Shown here one piece after another: positions 8,101 to 16,228 of a stretch of 24,226 nucleotides of DNA. Position 1 is the first letter of the stretch, and each line of letters begins with the position of its first letter. The translations under genes were made by a program, and so were the position numbers. Under the pieces are notes generated by a model. That model had not been told where the DNA came from. It saw nothing but the letters and a program-made list of their open reading frames with translations, and searched no databases. The DNA lies in the IMG/VR virus record IMGVR_UViG_3300009509_000103, positions 1 through 24,226 of that record; one strand, 5' to 3'. The DNA is from a virus.

Positions 8101-11100
8101 CGGTATCTCCACGCAACGCCGCATACAGTCTAGGATTCTCAGACTGGATTCGTTCAAACTCCTGTACGAACACCTCCTCCTCTGACCCTTCGACAAGATC
8201 CCTAGTCTTGAGTCTAGAGTATCGTTCTGTCAGATCCTTACCTACACTGCGAATCTTTCGGAATGCCTCGAGATAATCTGAGATCATGGAGGCAAGGAGC
8301 TGATCCTGCTCTGCAGTAATATTTTCTAGCTGAGCACCAGTATCTTGTTGCAGCTTTTGAAGTGCAGCTCTCCTGGCTCCAGAACCGGACTCAGACGCCG
8401 GCCCTTTAGCCAGCTCCTCGAAAGCGTTAATCAAATCATCCAGGTTGCCTATGTCCTGAAAGAAACTCTTCCTAAGAGAGGCTCTAGCTCTATCCAAACG
8501 ATTCCCTTCTTCCTGCAATAATGCAGCAGTCGTACCAGTCTGCGCCTCTACTCCAGCTTCCTTATCTGTAAACTGATATTGTTCAAACGCCTGAGTAGTT
8601 TTCTCCAGGGCCTGCCGATCTCTAGTAGTCTTCTGCTTCTGAGCTTTTAATTTTTTCTGGATGTCTTCAAACTCTTGTCTCTGGTCAGTAGCGTCTTCAG
8701 AGAAAGCCTGCCAAGCTTCGTACCCGGCATAGAGAGCGGTTAAAGCAATCCCTATCGGGTTGGTCCTACCAAACAGTTTTACTGCAGACCACAGTTTGGA
8801 AAACCCAGCCTTGATAACTCCAAAGAATCCGCCTACTGAACTGAGAGCGGCCCCTGCAACAAAGAGGGTTTCGGTCAAGAGACCGCTAAATCCTCCTGAT
8901 ATTCCCCTTAGTTCTCCTAGTTTGTCCTTGACCCCAGCTACTTTTCCAGCACCAATACCTTTGGTTAGAGATAGAAAACCTGCGGCTGTCAGAAGGGTAT
9001 TGATAATGTCTAGAGAGGCTTCTGCATCCTCCGTGGTAACAGCACCCTCCTGCGCCTCCTGCAAGGTATTGAATCCACCATAAGCGCCAGCGGCTGCTCC
9101 GGCCGTCGCCCCGATTACCCTTCGTAAAGGCTGGCCTCCTATTAAAGCACCTCCGGCAAACCCCCCAGCAAGAGCAGTCCCAAAGATACCTCCGATACCT
9201 TCTCCACCGCGAGCTTTAAGATCCAGGTCCATCTGGTCCAGAGCGTTGACTACATTAGTGGCTTCTTTAGCCAGCTCCTGCAAGGCTTGGATAGGCCCTT
9301 CCGTGATGTCGGCAGCCAATACAGTCATGGCCGCTCCCAGGTTGTCCAGGGTATTAGACAGAGACTCCATCTGAGTAGCAGAAGCCTCAGCAGCTGCACC
9401 TCCCAAGGAAATCCTGGCTTCTGCCTCTTCCAGCTTATCCAGATTATTGATCAGAGCACTGATGGCATTCTCTGCCCGGATATCGAAAGCACGGGCAAAA
9501 GTCTGCTTACCTTCCCCGGTGAACCCAAGCCTATTCAGCTCTTTCAGAGCCGTTAACAGAGGGTTAGCGGTGGCTTGAAACCCGGCAAACTTCTGCCGTA
9601 TCTCTGTCTGATTCAGATTTTCCCCGATCTCCTCATACCGCTGAACAAATGCCTTAATTGATTTTGAATCTGGACTGAAAATCTCGAGCAGCCCCTGCCG
9701 CAGACCAGTAGCTACAGTAGAAGCCTTAAGGCCTGCATTGCGCAGAGTAGTAACTGCAGCTAGATATTGATCACCTGATAGTTCAAATGATTGGGCTATC
9801 TGAGCAGAGATAGAGAGAACAACTCGCAGGTCTTCACCTGTGAGTTTGGATATGTTGATGGCCTTCGTCAGCTTATCTGCTATCTGGATGTCTTCAAGCT
9901 CAGTGAAGACATTACGCATTGTGGAAGCTACATCAGCCGCAGTCTCTAACGAGGTTTCGGTACCAGCAGCAAACTGAGCTACGCTGGACAGGACTGTATT
10001 GATTTGCTCTGGCTCAACACCAGCCTGTGCCAGCACCCTGGCAGCTTTGGCAATCTCTGATACAGAGAACTTGGTTGTAGTAGCTACTGTCTTGATTGCC
10101 CCCTCAATGGAGAGCATCTGCTCCTCAGTAGAGGCAGAGATTGCCTGGATAGACTTCAACTCCTTATCCAGTTCAACTACCCCCTTAGTAAGGGCAGAGA
10201 TAGCCCCTAAAGCCTTGTACAGGGCTCCGTAGCCAAGGGCATAGCGAAAGAACTGACGGAGCAGGAGGCCAGTCTCACCTAGGCGATCGCGTAGGTTGCC
10301 TGATTTTTTGGCAAGCTCCTCGAATTCCCGGCTGGTTCCGGTAATAGAACTACCACCACCTCCGCCGAACCCCCCAAGTCCAGCTCTAGCTTGATCCTGG
10401 GTAGCGGCTATCTTCTGAATAATCTTCAGCTGCCTAGTCAGCCCGGCATTGATAGTGTCTATTTGTTGAAGCCGCTGCCGCCTGGAAGCACTACTATTCA
10501 GCTTCTCCATTGCACGGAGTCGGTCTTCTTCTAACTTCAATAGCTCACGAGCACTCTTAATCTCGCTAGTAGAAGTAAATCCGCCCTTGCCTGGTTGCAA
10601 GGTAACTCTCCTACCAAGTTCAGCGATTTCAGCTTTGCGGGCAGTAGCCGCACGGAGAGCATCCAATTCTTCCTTGGATTGTTTGATAGCAGCGTCAGCT
10701 TGTCTCTTTTTATCCGCAGCTGCTTTTCTACTAGCCTGTTCAGCCTCGCGTTGTATTTTCTGGCGGAGCTTTATCTCCTCCAGAAGTATCGGCTCTGCTT
10801 GGCGAATAGCAGCTAGACGCCTTTCCTCAAAACCGTAAACAGTCTCCCCGTTACGCTTTAGGAGGTCGATCCGCTTAGCTTCTGTGCTAAGTAAACTTTG
10901 TGCTCTGGCAAGGTCCTTGTCTGAATACAAGGCAAAGCCTGACTTTAAGGCTTCATCCGCAATCTGCCCAGCAGCTACTCTAGGCCTAGCTCTGGCTTGA
11001 GCTGCTCTCAGAGCTCTGGCTTGAGCGTCAGCCCTTCTCTTATCTTCGATAAGAGCAGCATCCTCCATTTTCCCTTGATCTTGTATCTCCTTTTGCTTCG

Positions 11101-12043
11101 CTTTAGTCCTTTTCTCATCAGCGATAAGAGCAGCATCCTCCATTTTCCCTCGATCTTGTATCTCCTTTTGCTTCGCTTTAGTCCTTTTCTCATCAGCGAT
11201 AAGAGCAGCATCTTCTATCTGTCCGCGCTTTTGTAATAGTTTTTCAGCCTGGTCAATGGCTGCCTGATTCTCTTTATTGATAGCGTCTTGCACTACCTTC
11301 AGCTGCTGCCGGCCGCCGATAGGAACCGCAGCACCTTGAACATCCAGCGCCGGAGTAAGAGCTGCCCGGCTACCTGTCCGGTCTCTTAATATCTTGTCCC
11401 CAAGTACGTATTCAGGCCCGAATACAGGCTCTGTTACAGCTCTACCTCCAGCTGCAGCCTTACGGACACGCTCTCTAGCAGTCAACAATTGCTCTACAGC
11501 TTCTGCCGCTTGCTTTACACGCTCCAGATCTTTGTCAGGGATTATTCCGCCTTTCTGAAATCCGTTGTATAGCTCCTGAGTCTTCTTTCCCAGTTTGTTA
11601 TACTTGGATAATGCCTCGACCATCTGAGTCTGAGCTAGCCTGGCATCTTTAAGTCCTTCCAGATCTGCTATACCTAGAGGCTGAAGCCTATCCACCAAGG
11701 CTTGTCTAGCCTGGGCTGCTCCCTTCAGATCCCTACCCAATTTGTCCTTGAACAGGTCATCGAACATACTGGTGCGTAAAGTCTCACCAATTTTCTTTTG
11801 GTCGATAGCCTTAGTAATCGATTGAAGTTCTGTCTGAAGAAACTTCCGAGACCTATCCAGAGTACGCTTATCAAGCCTTACGTCAGCACTGATATTGATC
11901 TTCCCAGCATCCACAGTCACAGACCGTAGAGTACGTTCAATATCTTGCTGAATAGAGTTTATCGCTTGCTTCTGATTGACAACTCCGGCAGTGCCAAGAC
12001 GAATACCGGCAACGACATCAAGGATAAGATTGTTATCAGCCAT
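5183..12043 (-). CDS. Tape measure protein, 2286 aa
   Basis: This is the longest gene of the window, directly after the tail assembly chaperone with a two-base gap. The tape measure sets tail length and is thought to be ejected to help DNA cross the cell envelope. Residues 1-580 are charged and predicted coiled coil, with a 25-residue tandem repeat near 275-349. A TP901-type tail-tape core follows from about 590 to 900 ('SVSEIAKAARVLAQAGVEPE' region). About 945-1115 holds Gly/Ala-rich hydrophobic segments suited to membrane insertion. A long heptad-like region runs to about 1920. The end is Gly-rich with 'GPGTGLSDSI' and 'GESILTAKATQMIG', typical of tape measure C-termini. The length is far above the roughly 850 residues of lambda gpH. 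No lytic transglycosylase or peptidase motif was seen by eye. The start lacks a strong ribosome site, consistent with coupling. Confidence 0.95.
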   Translation of the reverse strand: MADNNLILDVVAGIRLGTAGVVNQKQAINSIQQDIERTLRSVTVDAGKINISADVRLDKRTLDRSRKFLQTELQSITKAIDQKKIGETLRTSMFDDLFKDKLGRDLKGAAQARQALVDRLQPLGIADLEGLKDARLAQTQMVEALSKYNKLGKKTQELYNGFQKGGIIPDKDLERVKQAAEAVEQLLTARERVRKAAAGGRAVTEPVFGPEYVLGDKILRDRTGSRAALTPALDVQGAAVPIGGRQQLKVVQDAINKENQAAIDQAEKLLQKRGQIEDAALIADEKRTKAKQKEIQDRGKMEDAALIADEKRTKAKQKEIQDQGKMEDAALIEDKRRADAQARALRAAQARARPRVAAGQIADEALKSGFALYSDKDLARAQSLLSTEAKRIDLLKRNGETVYGFEERRLAAIRQAEPILLEEIKLRQKIQREAEQASRKAAADKKRQADAAIKQSKEELDALRAATARKAEIAELGRRVTLQPGKGGFTSTSEIKSARELLKLEEDRLRAMEKLNSSASRRQRLQQIDTINAGLTRQLKIIQKIAATQDQARAGLGGFGGGGGSSITGTSREFEELAKKSGNLRDRLGETGLLLRQFFRYALGYGALYKALGAISALTKGVVELDKELKSIQAISASTEEQMLSIEGAIKTVATTTKFSVSEIAKAARVLAQAGVEPEQINTVLSSVAQFAAGTETSLETAADVASTMRNVFTELEDIQIADKLTKAINISKLTGEDLRVVLSISAQIAQSFELSGDQYLAAVTTLRNAGLKASTVATGLRQGLLEIFSPDSKSIKAFVQRYEEIGENLNQTEIRQKFAGFQATANPLLTALKELNRLGFTGEGKQTFARAFDIRAENAISALINNLDKLEEAEARISLGGAAAEASATQMESLSNTLDNLGAAMTVLAADITEGPIQALQELAKEATNVVNALDQMDLDLKARGGEGIGGIFGTALAGGFAGGALIGGQPLRRVIGATAGAAAGAYGGFNTLQEAQEGAVTTEDAEASLDIINTLLTAAGFLSLTKGIGAGKVAGVKDKLGELRGISGGFSGLLTETLFVAGAALSSVGGFFGVIKAGFSKLWSAVKLFGRTNPIGIALTALYAGYEAWQAFSEDATDQRQEFEDIQKKLKAQKQKTTRDRQALEKTTQAFEQYQFTDKEAGVEAQTGTTAALLQEEGNRLDRARASLRKSFFQDIGNLDDLINAFEELAKGPASESGSGARRAALQKLQQDTGAQLENITAEQDQLLASMISDYLEAFRKIRSVGKDLTERYSRLKTRDLVEGSEEEVFVQEFERIQSENPRLYAALRGDTAALAEIGGITGLFDSLKKMYSAIYIRGQKVIDAGLEKGVDNLANEFSTEVDGIVQGVKTGQLTFTDAQAKLRAEIDKLMSTGRTSFKALQEAYAVVERKMAELQGLASEAYATLRAAASPGQAPRELSPLEGGFDSPASYAPAQTVPEAGATVTASEEGKRLLEETKKEIKAGSDRQQQVGEEANRLAEERANALYENIQQNAEMLRNDQIIITALGAGGTEAFRLYNAALSADREEFDELVRARNRDLSEQTNIDVRTLTASAEKVLKQVEQSRSRQIKIDDEKRQVTELQRFAPDPAIALRTAQLDTRIAELTKIKSPELFSPDSPIYQKANLEAQEIVKQISQIGEDLSKISGDQSLDAFKKRQKLNTDLNQLLAKRNKTLEAANKAVNDARFAYEKQTLEAQKELAEAQKSRVAQQLQNAVQAGNFSEMEALQDERVRINEQLLKAEERLLRHAGKSEELVRLRIDNERKAQLAAEQRARADELIAATKKNLRNVGTTATTGNVVEDAARAARGLNLTDAEKLDSYAASAAKITAEIGRLQQKLGDPMVEQAPLLEELEALNIQLATLEGQFDRLDTDGFEQMFRAFDPKLIAVDLQNLQSAFQNLGDTIRSEIVGAIDEIGPSLFDAIVDGEDALSVLQNIAYEMFRNIGREAAGSLVNSLSQQLLAQFESQDTRDLFGSIFGLAGENIEAARGAAIERQPEGAGAFGGLLTESGTTTSAAVANVTGQVVNVNGGIAGAEATSGVLSRISEASETQVDIGEETLQKSEGWFSQLGTLLTDGLKGLGGFLSGLFGGGSSGGAGGGLLQTGLSLLTGLFGAAGGAEAIGTRQGAVTSSGVIAGPGTGLSDSIAAALFHRGGVEPIAVSAGESILTAKATQMIGADQIARWNKGIIRGFAEGMVPASAGSAKAAKLQIPVQAPPKVDASTKIVNVVDKDLVHDYMSSSSGERVVLNVIQKNPGAVKQYLG
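11030..11221 (-). repeat. 75-bp tandem repeat inside the tape measure gene
   Basis: Three consecutive units of 75 bp (25 codons) begin at about 11221, 11146 and 11071 on the minus strand. The first two are nearly identical and the third degrades after about 40 bases. The encoded unit carries 'EDAALIADEKRTKAKQKEIQ', strongly charged and helical. It keeps the reading frame, so copy number changes would lengthen the coiled coil of the tape measure by 25 residues per unit. Confidence 0.9.
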
Positions 12044-12045
12044 GG

Positions 12046-12624
12046 TCAGAACCCAAGTGCTTTAAGAGAACGGAGTGCTGCTTCATTCGCAGTACCATCG
12101 GTGAGATCGACCATGTTATCCCCGCCACCATGGCCTTTATCTTTTTCGTATTTACCGCCGAAGCCGTACAAGGAGGCCTCGTACCTGGCTCGATTTCCTT
12201 CCATCTCGTACTCAGATCGAAGAGTGAAAGCTTCAGACAAAACAGCGGCATCTGCCTCGTAGTATAGGCGTTCAGCTATTAAAGGGTCGAAGTTACTAAG
12301 TAAGTAGCAAATCTGGCGCAGCTGCAATTTACTCAGCCACTGCACCATAGAAGTACCCAGGCCAATGCCTGGAGGGGCAGGCTTCTGATCAGACTGTTTC
12401 TTTCTAGCCTCTTCCTGTTCCCGGATAATCCTAATACAAGCCCACTGTACGGTATTCTCCCCTGTCTTGAGATTCGCTACACGCATTGCAGCAGCCACTA
12501 CTTCCTGTAGTTGGGCATTAGAATCCACCTCAACTGCTGCTTCCAAGGCATCGTAAAAAGCCGGGGTCAGTCGAACATATTCAGGGGAGGCTATATTAAG
12601 TAATTCGTTTGCAGGCATAGACAT
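12046..12624 (-). CDS. Tail assembly chaperone candidate, 192 aa
   Basis: This gene fills the slot between major tail protein and tape measure, where siphoviruses encode the chaperones that coat the tape measure during tail assembly (lambda G/GT). The protein is largely helical and acidic in its first 60 residues. It has a Lys/Gln/Pro linker near 75-90 and 'QLRQICYLLSNFDPLIAERL' near 101-120. A Gly/Lys/Asp-rich tail of about 35 residues resembles the flexible ends of such proteins. The assignment rests on position and character, not a signature motif. A second in-frame ATG at 12618 has better spacing (eight bases) from an AGG than ATG 12624, so either may be used. I found no convincing slippery heptamer with a useful extension, so the frameshifted long form common in this family is not demonstrated. 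Confidence 0.7.
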   Translation of the reverse strand: MSMPANELLNIASPEYVRLTPAFYDALEAAVEVDSNAQLQEVVAAAMRVANLKTGENTVQWACIRIIREQEEARKKQSDQKPAPPGIGLGTSMVQWLSKLQLRQICYLLSNFDPLIAERLYYEADAAVLSEAFTLRSEYEMEGNRARYEASLYGFGGKYEKDKGHGGGDNMVDLTDGTANEAALRSLKALGF

Positions 12625-12672
12625 AACCTAGGTCTGATTACTGCAGGATACTACAAAATATTCAATGCACAT

Positions 12673-12702
12673 AAAAAAGCCCCAGCGAAGGAGGCTGGGG
12701 CT
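12673..12702 (-). terminator. Intrinsic terminator after the major tail protein gene
   Basis: On the minus strand a nine-base stem (AGCCCCAGC pairing with GCTGGGGCT) with a seven-base loop is followed directly by six T residues. It sits 51 bases after the major tail protein stop and before the chaperone gene. It should reduce transcription into the chaperone and tape measure genes, leaving a high ratio of tail tube subunit. Both arms and the T-run are read directly. Confidence 0.92.
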
Positions 12703-12752
12703 AAGGGTCACTTCTGGCAGCGTAACCCGAGGAGGATATCTATAGCTCGGTA

Positions 12753-13586
12753 TTAAGCGAAGTAATCGCCACCCGTTGCAATCAGACCTGTCGGGTTGTC
12801 AGGTATAATCAGTGCCAAGTGTTCCAGGTCGCCACCTGTTGCCCATTCAAGAGCAGACGGCTGCAACAGTTTGATATTCAATTCCGTACTTGCGAAGTCA
12901 TCTGCGTTGGTGGCGTAGTTCATGCCAGCGCCAATGGCTCCCTTCCAGAAGTTGAAGGTCAACGGCCGGCCGGTTGAGCGTTCAGTCTGTACCAATTGAA
13001 CTGAGAAGTACTTGGTTTGCTGGATAGCACCGATAGCCACTTGCTCGATCTTGTACATGTAGACCGTTTCAGTAGTGCCGTTAACCGCGAACAGCAACGG
13101 AGTATCCGTATCCAGCGTAATAGCGTCAGTGGCAATAGATTCAATTCTCGCCAAAGTGAGGTCGGCGTTATGGCCTTCTGTGTAAATCTGAACCAGGTCT
13201 CCGGCAGTAAATAGAGATCCTTCACCTGCGGAAACATTGAAGCTGGTGGCGGCTGCTGCCGCATCACTTACGATCAAGGTGTTAGTGTCGGCGATAGCTG
13301 CTGCAGCTCCTTCACCTACCAGCAGGTTAAAGTTGCGCCGGCTGTACTCACGAAGGGTCGCAGTGATAGTGGATTCCTGGGAAACAATGGCAGTATCCGC
13401 GATAACCTTTGGAAACCCACCAAGCAGATCGACAGAAGTCTGAGTAACCTCCAAGGTGGCCTGATCGATCAAGCCTACAGACTGGGCTTGAGTGAGTTTA
13501 TTGGCTTGTGTCATAGCACCAATGCGAAGTTCTGCGGTGCCGATAGCATATTTATTTGTTACCGGACTACCTAGTGGACTGCTCAT
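12753..13586 (-). CDS. Major tail (tube) protein, 277 aa
   Basis: Tail tube subunit, which polymerises into the tube around the tape measure. The assignment rests on the position before chaperone and tape measure, and on a beta-rich, Ala/Thr-rich composition of typical size. It also rests on expression signals: a strong AAGGAG site eight bases before ATG, and a terminator right after the gene. Residues about 15-100 and 185-277 look like the two halves of the tube fold, including 'AELRIGAMTQANKL' and, later, 'TGRPLTFNFWKGAIGAGMNY'. Residues about 105-165 form a compact beta insertion ('GDLVQIYTE'), which may be a surface domain. No Ig-like C-terminal extension is present. The gene is monocistronic-looking compared with its packed neighbours, with a 113-base leader upstream. 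Confidence 0.85.
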   Translation of the reverse strand: MSSPLGSPVTNKYAIGTAELRIGAMTQANKLTQAQSVGLIDQATLEVTQTSVDLLGGFPKVIADTAIVSQESTITATLREYSRRNFNLLVGEGAAAAIADTNTLIVSDAAAAATSFNVSAGEGSLFTAGDLVQIYTEGHNADLTLARIESIATDAITLDTDTPLLFAVNGTTETVYMYKIEQVAIGAIQQTKYFSVQLVQTERSTGRPLTFNFWKGAIGAGMNYATNADDFASTELNIKLLQPSALEWATGGDLEHLALIIPDNPTGLIATGGDYFA

Positions 13587-13699
13587 AATACGCGCTCCTT
13601 AAAGATATTGAGTAGAGTGGCCCGGTAGAGTCCAAGGCCCGCATAGGAAAGGATACCACTTTGCATTTAGGATGAAACTGTAGGGAGTTAGTTGACATC
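13587..13699 (-). promoter_or_regulatory. Leader and strong ribosome site of the major tail protein gene
   Basis: This 113-base gap is one of the largest in the window. It holds AAGGAG at 13595-13600, eight bases before the ATG. A TTGGAC hexamer and an AT-rich CAATAT lie further upstream on the minus strand, but with 19 bases between them, so a promoter here is only a weak possibility. No hairpin with a T-run was seen. Confidence 0.55.
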
Positions 13700-14725
13700 C
13701 TATTTGTCTCGTTTCCTTCTTCGACGTAAGTCTCGGATAACATAGTCCTTCATAATTTTGTGCATAGCTCCCATGAACTTCCTAATATAAGGCCGTTCAA
13801 ATTCGTTTTTAGTTACAATAGCTGCAGTCCTCGCAACCCCTGAAGCAGGAAAATTAATAGAGTTACTTAAGGATTTCACATCTCCGGTTACAAATGGAAA
13901 AATGAACAACGCCTCCCGCTGAGTAAAATCACTGACTGCTTTATCAAAACCGGTAATAGTCCCAGTAAATGTAGCAACAGGAGCTACCGCTTTAACCTCA
14001 GAACCAGGTACTTTTACCTGTCTAAATCTTGCCGGCAATCTGCCATTCTTCCCAAGTTTCTGAGATTTCAGATCACTAGCTTTAAGTGAAGTTGCTGCAT
14101 TCTCTCCAGGACTTCCCTTGCCAATCATTGTCTGTAATCTAGCAGAAGTTGTCTCTAGTGCTTCGAATGCAAACTTGGGTCTGGTCCTTTTACTTTGTTT
14201 AGAAATAAGGCCAAAGGCTCTTTCACTACGAACATAATCCCTTAATCCAGTAACCTCATAAAGATATTTGAAATATGACCTATATTTTCTTAGGGTATTA
14301 GAAGTGTACCCTTTAAAACTAAAACTGGAATCTGGAGCATCCACTACAGAGGAATCCCCATAAGAGGTACGCATAACTACAGGGGTAGATGGTGACCTTC
14401 CACGTGGCCCAGGCCATTTCATAGATGGAGATACACCTCGGTCTCGTCTAGCTGATTTGGTATGACTGGCTGCTACTCCGGTTAGTGCGCTTTTATAGGC
14501 CTTCCCAACAGCAGCAGCTGCCTCACCTCCTACACCTCTCGTAATTTCTCCAGTCTTCTTACTGAAAAAATCTTTATCTCTGAAAATAGAAACCGGAATG
14601 GAGTACCTAACCCGCTTCTTTTTACCGTCAACTATCCGCTTCACTCTCACCGATTCTTCGATAGCAAGCTGAGACAGATTAAAATTAACCTTACCCAAGC
14701 TCACACCTACTGTAGCCTTACCCAT
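13700..14725 (-). CDS. Basic protein of the neck/tail completion region, 341 aa
   Basis: I do not recognise this protein from sequence motifs. It is strongly basic, with Lys/Arg clusters at residues 28-39 and at the extreme C-terminus (RRRRKR). It has a Gly/Ser/Pro/Arg-rich central segment ('MKWPGPRGRSPS', about 102-113) and no cysteine. The DNA is visibly more AT-rich than its neighbours. The start overlaps the preceding stop as TAATG, so translation is coupled. Position between a tail-terminator candidate and the major tail protein suggests a tail completion function, comparable to the basic lambda gpZ. That is inference from synteny and charge. An inserted gene of unrelated function (a morphogenetic or DNA-contact protein) cannot be excluded. 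Confidence 0.6.
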   Translation of the reverse strand: MGKATVGVSLGKVNFNLSQLAIEESVRVKRIVDGKKKRVRYSIPVSIFRDKDFFSKKTGEITRGVGGEAAAAVGKAYKSALTGVAASHTKSARRDRGVSPSMKWPGPRGRSPSTPVVMRTSYGDSSVVDAPDSSFSFKGYTSNTLRKYRSYFKYLYEVTGLRDYVRSERAFGLISKQSKRTRPKFAFEALETTSARLQTMIGKGSPGENAATSLKASDLKSQKLGKNGRLPARFRQVKVPGSEVKAVAPVATFTGTITGFDKAVSDFTQREALFIFPFVTGDVKSLSNSINFPASGVARTAAIVTKNEFERPYIRKFMGAMHKIMKDYVIRDLRRRRKRDK

Positions 14726-15180
14726 TACATCTCCCTACTCACCCTGGCTACTACAGAAACAAACCGGTACCCTGACTCCTTGTCGTATTCCTGAGCCTCA
14801 ACTCCAGATTGCACAATGGTCATAATCCCGCCTAAGGCTACCCCCGGGGAAGCTCCGCTGTAGTTGAATATACGGATACTGCTGCCCTTCTTAAAAGTGT
14901 CCTGCACCTTAGAAATGAATCCAAGCATGTCGTAATTAGAAGCATCAGTAGTAGTCTTAGCTCCGACAGCGAATATCACCACGTAAAGGGGATCTATCGG
15001 AGACTCATCCAGAGTGTGCATCTGCCAGACAATCGCATCATCTTCACCGGCCAGCAAAGTCGAGGCATTGGCTGTGTCATCCAAATCAAGAAACTTGGTC
15101 ACTCCTAGTGCAGTAGCCAGATCAACACCGTACTTATCAATCGTGGATTTCAGGGCTAGCGTAAACTCATCCCGGTTCAT
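14725..15180 (-). CDS. Tail terminator-like protein, 151 aa
   Basis: Small alpha/beta protein in the neck gene cluster, starting in an ATGA overlap with the previous gene. An N-terminal helix (residues 1-30) is followed by strands 'DAIVWQMHTL' and 'PLYVVIFAVGAK' (about 48-75). A helix 'MLGFISKVQDTF' and C-terminal strands 'IRIFNYSG' and 'YRFVSVVARVS' follow. That helix-strand order and the length near 150 residues fit the gpU-like tail terminator fold, which caps the tail tube and joins it to the head. I rely on secondary-structure pattern and synteny, not on a diagnostic motif. A head-tail connector is the main alternative. Confidence 0.6.
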   Translation of the reverse strand: MNRDEFTLALKSTIDKYGVDLATALGVTKFLDLDDTANASTLLAGEDDAIVWQMHTLDESPIDPLYVVIFAVGAKTTTDASNYDMLGFISKVQDTFKKGSSIRIFNYSGASPGVALGGIMTIVQSGVEAQEYDKESGYRFVSVVARVSREM

Positions 15181-15779
15181 ACGTTCTCTCCAGACCGCTT
15201 GGTACAGTAACAGACGACAGAAAGAATCTGTCGTTCTACTTCCTTGATGTTGTACAAGACTCCGTTGATATTGAGTTCATTGTCTGTGGATACGTTGGCA
15301 ATGCCTGGAAGAACCACATAAGTCTGCGAGTAAACGATATCAGGAATATCTGCAGAAGCTGACCTGCTGCTAATGCGTTCAAGGTCGCAGTGGTGGGTAG
15401 CTACGACAGAGCGGGTTTCTCCCATTGGTGCTCCGGAGGCCGCGGTAAGGCTGTCAATTTGAATTACTTGAGCCTGGTAGTCGGCCCTCAAGAGCTGGTA
15501 GCTATTGGCGTAATTGGTTTGAAAACAATCAGTATCTGAGTTCTTTGACTCGAGGATATAGATGTTGCCGTTTGAAGTTCGGACAGTACTGTAAGCGTCC
15601 AGTGTTCCGGTATCCCTGCCGGTCAAGAAGATACGCTTTTTCAATCCAAAATTTCTGGCGGAAATGAAACGGTCGTAAGTGAGTAAACTGCCATGGGCTA
15701 TATTTTCTACCCATTTACTACCGTCCCACCCGTCAAGGCAATCCTTTGCAAAATGGTTGATTGCTTGCCCGAGTTCCAT
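15177..15779 (-). CDS. Head closure / head-tail joining protein candidate, 200 aa
   Basis: This gene begins immediately after the previous stop (TAA directly followed by ATG), with a GAGG ribosome site eight bases upstream. The protein is mixed alpha/beta. Its C-terminal third ('DIVYSQTYVVLPGIANVS', then a short Asn/Gly turn and 'LYNIKEVERQ') resembles head-closure proteins, in which a beta-barrel with a Gly-rich turn ends in an Ile-Lys-x-Val strand. Two Cys near the C-terminus (C191, C193 approximately) are unusual but have no assigned role. It lies between the helical connector and the tail-terminator candidate, which is the usual slot for the stopper protein. The function is inferred from order and fold impression. 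Confidence 0.6.
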   Translation of the reverse strand: MELGQAINHFAKDCLDGWDGSKWVENIAHGSLLTYDRFISARNFGLKKRIFLTGRDTGTLDAYSTVRTSNGNIYILESKNSDTDCFQTNYANSYQLLRADYQAQVIQIDSLTAASGAPMGETRSVVATHHCDLERISSRSASADIPDIVYSQTYVVLPGIANVSTDNELNINGVLYNIKEVERQILSVVCYCTKRSGENV

Positions 15780-16217
15780 TTAGGTTTCCTCATTGGTAAC
15801 CGGGTCATAAGAAGGTGCAGCGAGGCCGGCTATAGTGACCCCATAACTGTAGTCAGTTTCTTCAGGGAGAAGCGAGGCCAAATAAATGTCTCGGTTTGAT
15901 TCAGCATTCTCTGCCATCTTCTCCAGGTCTAGAGAGGCAAACCGATCCATCTTTGCCTTTCCATCAGACATCGATTCAGGGAAGGCAAGGAATGTGCGGG
16001 CCAGCCTTGCTGCGCAAAACCACATGGCATACATCTTCAGCCGTTTTGCCGCTATCCCGGTCAAGGTCGCATAGTCAGGTATGTTGTCTTCCAAGGAGAT
16101 CAGCAGAGCAGTATCCAGCTCCTGATCCAGCAAGTAAGAGTCAGGTACTTCGTTACTGGTTACACCCAGCGAGGCTCTAACTGCCTGGGTAGTAGTGTAC
16201 TTCGTGATGTCGGCCAT
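15780..16217 (-). CDS. Head-tail connector (adaptor) protein, 145 aa
   Basis: A mainly helical protein in the place of the gp6/gp15-type adaptor that binds under the portal. The visible helices include residues about 8-18, 'YLLDQELDTALLISLEDNI' (28-46), 'GIAAKRLKMYAMWFCAARLA' (54-73) and a final amphipathic helix around 88-113. The C-terminus is short, Pro/Thr-rich and probably flexible, as in adaptors whose tail docks to the portal. ATG 16217 has a GAGG site nine bases upstream, located in the end of the preceding gene's region. The assignment rests on synteny with the gene cluster after the capsid gene and helical content. No specific signature residue is known to me. Confidence 0.65.
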   Translation of the reverse strand: MADITKYTTTQAVRASLGVTSNEVPDSYLLDQELDTALLISLEDNIPDYATLTGIAAKRLKMYAMWFCAARLARTFLAFPESMSDGKAKMDRFASLDLEKMAENAESNRDIYLASLLPEETDYSYGVTIAGLAAPSYDPVTNEET

Positions 16218-16228
16218 GGCCGGTTACC

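Noticed and set aside
12036-12251. Minus-strand frame overlapping the chaperone end, considered as a frameshift extension
   Set aside because: It is in a frame that would need a +1 or -2 shift, no convincing slippery heptamer was found, its translation does not look like a folded protein, and it stops just inside the tape measure start.
12637-12665. Possible minus-strand promoter (TTGAAT, 17 bases, AGTAAT) after the tail tube terminator
   Set aside because: Only four of six bases match in each hexamer, and it would start transcription within a few bases of the chaperone ribosome site.
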